Below are positions 14,019-20,035 of a DNA stretch of 22,368 nt, piece after piece (position 1 is the first letter of the stretch; every line of letters begins with the position of its first letter). Location of the stretch: contig CALRHN010000004.1 in assembly GCA_943359425.1 (NCBI GenBank), positions 1 to 22,368 on the forward strand, given 5' to 3'. The notes below the pieces were generated by a model. It saw only the letters and a list, made by a program, of their open reading frames with translations, was not told the origin of the DNA and searched no databases. Both the position numbers and the translations under genes were made by a program. This stretch comes from Candidatus Nomurabacteria bacterium (GTDB lineage: Bacteria; Patescibacteriota; Minisyncoccia; Phycocordibacterales; UBA9973).

Positions 14019-14254
14019 AGAAAATATTTCTCATCGCCATACGATTCTATCAGGCCACTCTCTCCCCCGATCACGGCGTGCTCAAACGCATCGGTCTCAT
14101 TCGCAAACCCGTCTGCGCGTTCTACCCGACGTGTTCGGAGTATACATACCAAGCGATTGATCGCTATGGTGTCGGTATCGGCATATCTAAAGGCATGGCG
14201 AGAATTGTTCGGTGCCATCCCTGGCAGAAGAATCACCTCGACCCACTTCCCTAG
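14015..14254 (+). CDS. yidD: Membrane protein insertion efficiency factor YidD
   Basis: This 79-aa protein shows the family core FYQATLSPDHG, CAFYPTCSEYTYQAIDRYG and the terminal RCHPWQKNHLDPLP with its HPW motif. It is thought to assist YidC/Sec-dependent insertion at the membrane. It carries an amphipathic N-terminus (MKKIFLIAIRFYQ) and a short basic insertion (VLKRIGLIRKP) between the usual SP and FYPTCS motifs. It starts inside the rnpA stop and ends with TAG. A hairpin follows at 14269-14312. Confidence 0.92.
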   Translation: MKKIFLIAIRFYQATLSPDHGVLKRIGLIRKPVCAFYPTCSEYTYQAIDRYGVGIGISKGMARIVRCHPWQKNHLDPLP

Positions 14255-14268
14255 TCTTGTGGTGGCCG

Positions 14269-14312
14269 TACCCGCACACTCGCTTGTTTGCAAACAACTG
14301 AGTGTGCGGGTA
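14269..14312 (+). terminator. Hairpin with the shared ACCCGCACACT stem, overlapping the yidC promoter
   Basis: Arms 14269-14281 and 14300-14312 (TACCCGCACACTC and complement) are perfect. The inner TTGTTTG/CAAACAA dyad (14284-14297) continues the symmetry. The right arm supplies the first two bases of the yidC -10, and the -35 lies within the inner dyad, so one sequence can serve as 3' hairpin for yidD and promoter for yidC. No U tract follows. Confidence 0.6.
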
Positions 14313-14316
14313 TACT
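14288..14316 (+). promoter_or_regulatory. yidC promoter, leaderless geometry
   Basis: TTGCAA (14288-14293), a 17-bp spacer and TATACT (14311-14316). Six bases later comes the ATG at 14323. Both elements sit inside or at the edge of the hairpin. Confidence 0.6.
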
Positions 14317-14322
14317 CAATGG

Positions 14323-15069
14323 ATGATTCACACGATTTGGACGCTCATATTTTACCAGCCGCTCTATAATGGGCTCATTTTTCTCGTCTCAATAGTTCCC
14401 TTTGCCGATGTCGGTTTTGCCGTCATCCTTCTCACACTCATCGTCAAGACCATACTCTTCCCCCTCACGCAGAAATCTATCGTCAGCCAAATACAGCTGA
14501 AGAATCTCGAAGGCGAGATCGCCAAGATCAAGATCGACTACCCCGACAAACAAGAACAAGCCAAGCGCACATTTGCGCTCTACAAGGAGAAGAAAGTAAG
14601 TCCATTCTCTGGTTGCCTCCCTCTCTTGGTTCAACTCCCTATTCTCATTGCTCTCTATCTCGTTTTCCGCACCGGTCTTACCGCCGCAGGCGTGCCCGCG
14701 CTATATTCTTTCGTTCATATGCCGGTGACTCTCCACACGCATTTCCTCGGCCTCATCGAGATGAGCGGCAAGAGCATTGTTCTCGCCCTTCTCGCCGGTA
14801 TTTCCCAGTTCATCCAAGTGAAGCTCATGACGCCTCCAGGAGCTCCTCGCCCCGCCGATGCCAAGCCTGACTTCAAGGCCGATCTCTCGCGCAATATGCA
14901 GACGCAGATGAAATATGTCTTGCCGGTGATGATTGCCTTTGTCGCCTACCAAGTCTCCGCCGCCGCAGCGCTCTATCTTGTCGTCAACAACATCTTTGCC
15001 ATTGTTCAAGAACGCGTTGTCCGACAACGCTTCAAAAAGGCGCAGCCGACAGTCACTGTCATCGCCTAG
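14323..15069 (+). CDS. yidC: Membrane protein insertase YidC/Oxa1, short form
   Basis: This 248-aa insertase places proteins into the cytoplasmic membrane. It begins MIHTIWTLIFYQPLYNGLIF and has about five membrane segments: near residues 7-26, 30-50, 95-115, 145-165 and 205-230. It lacks the large extracytoplasmic P1 domain of Gram-negative YidC and is like Gram-positive or CPR forms. The positive groove residue is a Lys in LIVKTILFPLT, where many homologues have Arg. The cytoplasmic loop LKNLEGEIAKIKIDYPDKQE and SGCLPLLVQLPILIALYLVF are typical. The ATG at 14323 follows the -10 by six bases; the upstream ATG 14302 lies within the hairpin and promoter. Confidence 0.93.
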   Translation: MIHTIWTLIFYQPLYNGLIFLVSIVPFADVGFAVILLTLIVKTILFPLTQKSIVSQIQLKNLEGEIAKIKIDYPDKQEQAKRTFALYKEKKVSPFSGCLPLLVQLPILIALYLVFRTGLTAAGVPALYSFVHMPVTLHTHFLGLIEMSGKSIVLALLAGISQFIQVKLMTPPGAPRPADAKPDFKADLSRNMQTQMKYVLPVMIAFVAYQVSAAAALYLVVNNIFAIVQERVVRQRFKKAQPTVTVIA

Positions 15070-15081
15070 AGGTGTTCATTG

Positions 15082-15219
15082 ACCCGTACACTAATTCTGG
15101 CATTGTTGCGCTTCGCTTTTGTCTGTATCGCCACAGTATACAAACGTAATAGGCATAAGTATTATGCTTTGAAAATCTCGACTCGCAACAAGAAGCGATG
15201 CCAGATTTAGTGTACGGGT
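15082..15219. repeat. Inverted-repeat element B (138 bp) between yidC and jag
   Basis: Arms 15082-15103 and 15198-15219 match in 21 of 22 positions (left end ACCCGTACACTAATTCTGGC). Both outer ends are close copies of element A, including the inner TGTTGCGCTTCGC and CGCAACAAGAAGC segments, while the middle is unrelated. At the sixth position both arms changed together relative to A (C-G to T-A), which keeps pairing. The right end touches the jag -35. Confidence 0.75.
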
Positions 15220-15246
15220 TGACTTTGGGCCAAAACCGCCTAGAAT
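15219..15246 (+). promoter_or_regulatory. jag promoter
   Basis: TTGACT (15219-15224), 16-bp spacer, TAGAAT (15241-15246). The predicted start is near 15253, so the ATG at 15245 cannot be in the transcript and the ATG at 15266 is used with about a 13-nt leader. The first base of the -35 is the last base of element B. Confidence 0.65.
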
Positions 15247-15265
15247 GGGCGCATACGCACTATTT

Positions 15266-15742
15266 ATGGATCAATCAACCATCAAAAAAATCATAGAGGA
15301 ACTTTTCGAGAGCGGCAGTTTCGACTTGGCCGGGGTTGAGGTCGATCACGATGAAGACGTCGGCATCATGCGATTCAAGATCGATACGAAAGACTCACGA
15401 TTTTTCCTCGCCGCAGGGGGCGAGCCACTCTTTGCGCTCAACGCCGTTCTTCGCCGAATCATTGAGGGCAAAACGCCCGAAGGGCAGACAAATCCGACAT
15501 CATTTATCCTTGATATTAACGATGTGCAGAAGAAACGGATCGACAGTTTGAAAACGATCGCACACATGATGAGCGAGCGCGCTAAATTCTTCAAGGCGAG
15601 CGTCAATCTCGACCCCATGCCGGCACATGATCGCCGCATCGTGCATGAATTTCTCTCGAAAAAGTCCGATCTCATGACCGAGTCTGCAGGTGTTGGACAC
15701 GATCGTCATATTGTCATCAAGTACGTCGGTACGGAAATATAA
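15266..15742 (+). CDS. jag: Jag/KhpB-type RNA-binding protein (KH and R3H domains)
   Basis: A 158-aa cytoplasmic protein, the usual last member of the rpmH-rnpA-yidD-yidC-jag group. Residues 25-90 fit a KH-like fold (EDVGIMRFKIDTKDSRFFLA, then PLFALNAVLRRIIEG). The C-terminal R3H domain shows the Arg-x-x-x-His signature in HDRRIVHEFL. The N-terminal Jag_N region present in Firmicutes proteins is missing. Homologues bind RNA and affect cell elongation. The start MDQSTIKKIIEELFE is fixed by the promoter position. Confidence 0.88.
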   Translation: MDQSTIKKIIEELFESGSFDLAGVEVDHDEDVGIMRFKIDTKDSRFFLAAGGEPLFALNAVLRRIIEGKTPEGQTNPTSFILDINDVQKKRIDSLKTIAHMMSERAKFFKASVNLDPMPAHDRRIVHEFLSKKSDLMTESAGVGHDRHIVIKYVGTEI

Positions 15743-15753
15743 TTCCCCCTTCT

Positions 15754-17160
15754 TTATCGAAGATCGAGACTCCAGAGCATGGAGTCATTTTTATTTATGA
15801 AAAAGAGATAGTGTCCGAGGTCGTCTATAAATGGCGTCGAGACATCGAGACTCTTCCCGGCAACAGTTACCGGCTCGGCGAGCATTTGGGTTGCGGTAGA
15901 GTTTTTCCCGATACTGATCTTCCATAGATTGTCGTTGAAGGATACGAGGCCCTGATACCACGCATCAGGATAGAGTCCTGCAGGTACTTGATCGCTCGAT
16001 CCGCAATACGCGGCAGTACTGTCTTTGCTCCAGACGCACTTCTCTGGCAGTGTATTGAGTCCGAGCGCATAACTCTTGCCCGCCACGCTGTCATAGAGAG
16101 ATAAGGTAGTTCCATTTGCCCTGCTTGCCCCATAGAGGATGAGTTTGCCGTTCGGACTTGCGAGCGTCGTGAGTCCGGCGATATTGCCGAGGAGTTTTTG
16201 CAGAATGCCATTCTTCTGACTGATGCTGTAAGCGTAGCCATTTGCAGAGCCGGATGGTTTCGTAGTTGCTGTCATAAGGAGTGTCCCCGGCCATGAGAGC
16301 GTCCATTCGGAAAATGGTGATCGCAGGATCTGTGCCCGCTTTGTTCCATCGAAGAGTGCGCTCGTGATGACTGATCCATCAGGAGTATCTGATACATATA
16401 CTATCTTTGTGGTATCAGGGGACACGGCAAGAGAGCGTATATTCTCAGGAAGAAATGTGCCTTTGAGCATGCCGAATGTTTCTACGACGGGAGTTCCGTC
16501 CTGCGTAGTCGCAACAGGAGGCGGAGGGATGATGGCGCCAGTAAATGTCTCAATCGTCTGATTGTCGTCTTTGAGATAGCGTAAGATCAAAGAGTCTCCG
16601 TTGTTGCCGAAGAATGCTTCAGCGATGCGAGGGATTGTCGTATTTGAAACGCGTGTCTCTTTGTTGTCTTCCATAACGGTTTCGTACACATGTGCAGTGG
16701 CGCGTTCAACATAACGGACTGCAGTTACTGTTTCTGTCGGCACCGGTGGTGTTTTTACCGCTGTTTTCTTCGTCGGTGTTTTTGGGGCAGGTGTCGTTGT
16801 TGCAGTAGGAGCGGGGGCCGTTTCTACCGGAACGGTATCTGTCTTCACTAGTATCGGACGCACACGGCTGAATGCTATCCCTCCGGCCACAGGAGACGAG
16901 GATATCTGGCGGAGTTTCGGGAGAGATGTTGTTGTAGGGGTTGAAGAAGAAGTTCCTGTAGCGTCTCCTGTTGTCGTGGCAGGAGTTGTTGTCCCTGTAT
17001 TCTGCCCGCTCCCCTTCCCGAATGGGAAGAAGTCGCTCAAGGTTACGGGCGCCTTCGTGCCGTCGGCGTTTTTCTTGCCGGAAGAAACGATGCCGTACCA
17101 TGTGACGAGCGCCATGAGCACGAGGACGACTATTCCGATGATGAGATATTTTCTGGGCAT
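15754..17160 (-). CDS. Membrane-anchored, exported beta-propeller-like protein
   Basis: 468 aa with one N-terminal transmembrane helix (MPRKYLIIGIVVLVLMALVT), then a long Thr/Pro/Ala-rich linker (residues about 40-165) and a globular C-terminal domain. That domain has propeller-like repeats such as RSLAVSPDTTKIVYVSD, GLTTLASPNGKLILYGA and FIDDLGHYLFFINKNDSMLW, as in PD40/WD40-like proteins. I have the impression of a family common next to CPR secretion genes, but this is memory and not a search. ATG 17160 is two bases after the upstream gene's stop; the longer frame to 17298 overlaps that gene and is rejected. Likely role: an extracytoplasmic scaffold near a secretion or pilus machine (inference). 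A terminator for the convergent jag operon lies inside its 3' end. Confidence 0.75.
   Translation of the reverse strand: MPRKYLIIGIVVLVLMALVTWYGIVSSGKKNADGTKAPVTLSDFFPFGKGSGQNTGTTTPATTTGDATGTSSSTPTTTSLPKLRQISSSPVAGGIAFSRVRPILVKTDTVPVETAPAPTATTTPAPKTPTKKTAVKTPPVPTETVTAVRYVERATAHVYETVMEDNKETRVSNTTIPRIAEAFFGNNGDSLILRYLKDDNQTIETFTGAIIPPPPVATTQDGTPVVETFGMLKGTFLPENIRSLAVSPDTTKIVYVSDTPDGSVITSALFDGTKRAQILRSPFSEWTLSWPGTLLMTATTKPSGSANGYAYSISQKNGILQKLLGNIAGLTTLASPNGKLILYGASRANGTTLSLYDSVAGKSYALGLNTLPEKCVWSKDSTAAYCGSSDQVPAGLYPDAWYQGLVSFNDNLWKISIGKNSTATQMLAEPVTVAGKSLDVSTPFIDDLGHYLFFINKNDSMLWSLDLR
15768..15793 (+). terminator. Terminator of the rpmH-jag operon, inside the convergent gene
   Basis: GACTCCA (15768-15774), 5-nt loop, TGGAGTC (15780-15786), then ATTTTTATTT. 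It lies in the last codons of the opposite-strand gene, 25 bp beyond the jag stop. Confidence 0.7.
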
Positions 17161-17162
17161 GA

Positions 17163-18890
17163 TTATTTCCAATCGCACGGAGTTTTGTAGGAGTACCCAT
17201 TCCCGTCTCGTGCCGTATTGCATGTCGCGAGGTCTTTGTATCCGCAGTAAGGGAAGAGTGGAGAAAAACTGTTCGACGAAGTGCCTCCTTTGAAACAATA
17301 TTCGATCGGGATGATATGTGTTGTCCTCTTTCTATAACTGTCGGGGAGAGCCATCGGCGCAGTCGCCTTGCCGGGGGCAGTTCCTCCGTGAGAATCGATG
17401 AATTTTCCGCCGCCCAAATACATATATGCGTGTCCTATAACTCCCGCCCCCGATACTGTCGGCCAGCCGAGAACGTCGCCAGGGATGAGCTCTTTGCCGT
17501 TGAACTTTGTCCCCACGAAGCTTGTAGGGGTTGCTAACGGGATGGCACCACTGCCGCCGTTATTGAATATCGCGCTACTGCCTCCGCTAGCGATAGGCGC
17601 TCCGGCGCATTGGCGCATGGCGTCGGTGAATCCCGTACAGTCGAATGCCACGGTGCTGTTGCCGGAGGCATCGACGGGGCCTTGGCCGCCTTTGCCGCCC
17701 CAGACATAGCTGACTTTGTTCGCATAACTGGTCGCGATGGCGGCGATCCCGTTCGATGCGCCTGTCCCCGGGCAGATCGTACCGGCCGGATGGAATTGGA
17801 CGGAGTTGTCGAGTACGGGGGTGTTTGAAAATGTCGACGCGGCCAGCTGATTCTCCACCTGCAGAGTCGCCTCACTGATGGAGATATTCTGGCGGACAAG
17901 ACTGGAACTGATCGTATTCAAGATCGCATACGAGCCGAGAGCGAGAATGAGCCCGAGAACTGCATTCAGGATTCTTTCCTTCGCATGCTCTTTGCCACTG
18001 ATGGCATCAGTCGACATGTACTGGATGCCGGCGATGACGAGCATAAGGACGGCGAGCATGCCGCAGATACCTATGATGAGCCTGATGATCTTGTTCATGT
18101 AACAGCCGAGCGAGGTTATGTTGTCGGGATTCTTCGCGTCACACTCGGTGTCGGTGCTCGATGTCAGAGAAACCTTTGTCCCGATCTGTGGCAATGGCTG
18201 GAGGAGACAGTACTCCCCCGGGCCTTCAACACATCCCGTTGTCGGGTTTGTCGCGCCTGGAGTTATGACAACCGGAGCCGGGGGTTTGGTCGCTGATTGC
18301 GCGCATTGAGTGATTGTGGCGAAAGCTACCGGTACAAGCAGAGCGCTATTAACATAGGTAACGCCGTCACCCGAGGGATTGGTGATAGCACTTCCTCCCG
18401 ATGCCAGTACCTGATCTCGATGCTGTTTACAGATATCTTCAGTGTCATAAGGTCCGGCGACTGATGATGTGCCTGTGGCAAAACTAGCTGTGTACCACCA
18501 GGGGATGACTGCCGGGACGGCAGGAGTTGTGAATGAGGGGAGATTGTACACTTTGTTTGCAGTGGTGTCGGTAACCTTGACTGCATAGACGGATTCGGGG
18601 ACAAGGCCGTCAAATGTTTCCGACCATGAGATCGGAGTGCTTCCCGTCGTCGGTCCCAGTGCGGTTGGGCCCGCAGTCTTCGGCTGGGCACTGCCACCGG
18701 AGATTGTCGTTGTAAATGAATGTGATGCGGTGAGATTTACTACAGAGAGAAATATCTTCGCTGTCGTTGCTGTCAGTTCCGGATTCGCTGGCTGGGTGAC
18801 ATCGGTGACGGCGGCAAAGATGAATTGGGAGGTAAAAAAGGAAGAAGCGAAGACTATTCCGAGAATTATTTTTTTGAAAAGTGATGGCAT
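17163..18890 (-). CDS. Exported fusion protein: VirB2-like pilin segment plus NlpC/P60 hydrolase
   Basis: 575 aa. A signal peptide (MPSLFKKIILGIVFASSFFT) is followed by a Thr/Ser-rich region with fibronectin-like features (residues 30-200). Residues 266-291 (IIRLIIGICGMLAVLMLVIA) and 306-328 are two membrane helices around IQYMSTDAISGKEHAKERI, typical of TrbC/VirB2-type pilins in CPR secretion clusters. Residues about 385-505 form an NlpC/P60 peptidase: YVWGGKGG, catalytic Cys418 in AFDCTGF, LIPGDVLGW, and His487 in IGHAYMYLGGGKFIDSHGG. Such enzymes cut peptidoglycan stem peptides, the job VirB1 does in classic type IV secretion. Two functions on one chain is unusual. It begins one base after the previous gene's stop and is followed by the propeller-like gene. 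Confidence 0.75.
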   Translation of the reverse strand: MPSLFKKIILGIVFASSFFTSQFIFAAVTDVTQPANPELTATTAKIFLSVVNLTASHSFTTTISGGSAQPKTAGPTALGPTTGSTPISWSETFDGLVPESVYAVKVTDTTANKVYNLPSFTTPAVPAVIPWWYTASFATGTSSVAGPYDTEDICKQHRDQVLASGGSAITNPSGDGVTYVNSALLVPVAFATITQCAQSATKPPAPVVITPGATNPTTGCVEGPGEYCLLQPLPQIGTKVSLTSSTDTECDAKNPDNITSLGCYMNKIIRLIIGICGMLAVLMLVIAGIQYMSTDAISGKEHAKERILNAVLGLILALGSYAILNTISSSLVRQNISISEATLQVENQLAASTFSNTPVLDNSVQFHPAGTICPGTGASNGIAAIATSYANKVSYVWGGKGGQGPVDASGNSTVAFDCTGFTDAMRQCAGAPIASGGSSAIFNNGGSGAIPLATPTSFVGTKFNGKELIPGDVLGWPTVSGAGVIGHAYMYLGGGKFIDSHGGTAPGKATAPMALPDSYRKRTTHIIPIEYCFKGGTSSNSFSPLFPYCGYKDLATCNTARDGNGYSYKTPCDWK

Positions 18891-18891
18891 A

Positions 18892-19896
18892 TTATTTTTT
18901 ATGTATCTGCACAGTCATCGACGCACCCGCTTTTTGGAATAATTTTGCCAGATGAATGATATCTAAACTGATTGATGCTGTCCCTTCACTAGTTCCATCC
19001 GAATGCAGGACGAGTGTGTTCTTGTTTTCTGGTGTTGTGATACGCTTGTCGTTAATAGCCCAGACATATTGGAGTGCCGAGCTCCCTGAATCTCTAGGAG
19101 AGAAAGAGAAAGGTTCTGCAATAATTGAACCTTCCGTTCCAGATAGAGAAAAGCTTGTAGTGAGATTTTTATTATAAAGGATGCCCATAGCCGGGTTGTT
19201 TTCATAAAAAAGAATTTTGGGCTTGGTCGGCATTATTGTTATTTGACTCTCTGCGGCTGTGCTGTTGTCGATCGTTGTCGCATCCACGCGAACGGTTTCG
19301 CTGTTGTTCAAGTAACTCATGGAAAACGAGAGCGCATTCGGAGCTCCCTCGGAGTCATTGGCTACGGTGGTGTAGTTGCGTTTCCACGCGTACACGAAAT
19401 TCGCAGGATTTGATCCCAGACCAGCGTTTATGGAAGGAATAGCCACAAAGCGGAGCTTGGCTTCCGATGCAGGAAGAGCCTTCCCCCTATAAAATGGAGG
19501 GACGTATGAGTCAGGAGCTTCCCAGAGCAGGTCGACTTCGGCTGGAGCGAGAATGATCTGTTTCGTGATCGGAGTTCCGTCGGAGAGGATGATGTCGGCG
19601 ATGATGTTTGTCGATGATCCGACCGATCCTGTTGTTGTCGTCAATTCTTTTTTCCCCATGCCGGAGAGTACCACTTTGCCGTTCACAGTCCAGCGGATAG
19701 TGGCGCGGGTGAGATCAGTTGAGTAGCTCGAAATCGTTACTGTTACGTCTTGGAATGCTCCTGGTTTCTCCGGAGTAATTGCCACGGAAAGGTCAGCGTC
19801 CGTTGCGGCGAGATCGGCCCTTGCAGGCAGAGCAAAAGAACCAAGAATGGCGAATATAACGAAACTGGCGAGCGATGCTTTCGCGATTATTTTCAC
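18892..19896 (-). CDS. Secreted protein with Ig-like or PKD-like domains
   Basis: 334 aa from GTG 19896. A signal peptide (MKIIAKASLASFVIFAILGS followed by FALPARA) ends near residue 27. The mature part reads as beta-rich Ig-like or cadherin-like domains: DADLSVAITPEKPGAFQDVT, TIRWTVNGKVVLSG, and later ALQYVWAINDKRITT. I do not recognise a catalytic motif. It is the first gene of a three-gene operon with the NlpC/P60 fusion and the propeller-like protein, one base apart. The GTG lies six bases after a TATAAT (19903-19908), so the ATG at 19926, inside a hairpin, is rejected. Likely part of the extracytoplasmic side of the secretion apparatus (inference). Confidence 0.7.
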   Translation of the reverse strand: MKIIAKASLASFVIFAILGSFALPARADLAATDADLSVAITPEKPGAFQDVTVTISSYSTDLTRATIRWTVNGKVVLSGMGKKELTTTTGSVGSSTNIIADIILSDGTPITKQIILAPAEVDLLWEAPDSYVPPFYRGKALPASEAKLRFVAIPSINAGLGSNPANFVYAWKRNYTTVANDSEGAPNALSFSMSYLNNSETVRVDATTIDNSTAAESQITIMPTKPKILFYENNPAMGILYNKNLTTSFSLSGTEGSIIAEPFSFSPRDSGSSALQYVWAINDKRITTPENKNTLVLHSDGTSEGTASISLDIIHLAKLFQKAGASMTVQIHKK

Positions 19897-19902
19897 TCCC
19901 CT

Positions 19903-19908
19903 ATTATA
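19903..19908 (-). promoter_or_regulatory. -10 element of the Ig-like/NlpC operon, leaderless geometry
   Basis: A perfect TATAAT lies six bases (AGGGGA) before the GTG at 19896. The -35 position falls in the adjacent hairpin and does not match the consensus. Confidence 0.6.
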
Positions 19909-19915
19909 GGACAAA

Positions 19916-19949
19916 CGCCCGCACACTGCCAGTGGGCAATGTGCGGGCG
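19916..19949 (-). terminator. Hairpin with the CCCGCACACT stem
   Basis: CGCCCGCACA (19916-19925) and TGTGCGGGCG (19940-19949), then an inner TGCC/GGCA. The junction pair is C-A in plus-strand RNA but G-U in minus-strand RNA, which favours a minus-strand structure. It lies downstream of virB4 and just before the next gene's -10. Confidence 0.6.
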
Positions 19950-19950
19950 A

Positions 19951-20035
19951 AGTCTTTAGTCGTTAGTACTTAGTCTTTAGAAAAGAAAATGCCGACGGTA
20001 TTCTGCTAAAGACTATAGACTAAGAACTATAGACT
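19951..20035 (-). terminator. 30-bp imperfect inverted repeat built of AGTCTTT-like units, overlapping the virB4 stop
   Basis: Arms 19951-19980 and 20006-20035 pair in 24 of 30 positions around a 25-nt loop. Each arm is made of short units such as AGTCTTTAG and AGACTATAG. One end lies on the TAG stop of virB4. It may end the virB4 transcript together with the next hairpin. Confidence 0.5.

Noticed and set aside
17161..17298. N-terminal extension of the propeller-like protein
   Set aside because: It would overlap the end of the NlpC/P60 fusion gene and lacks a signal. The ATG at 17160 directly precedes a good membrane anchor.
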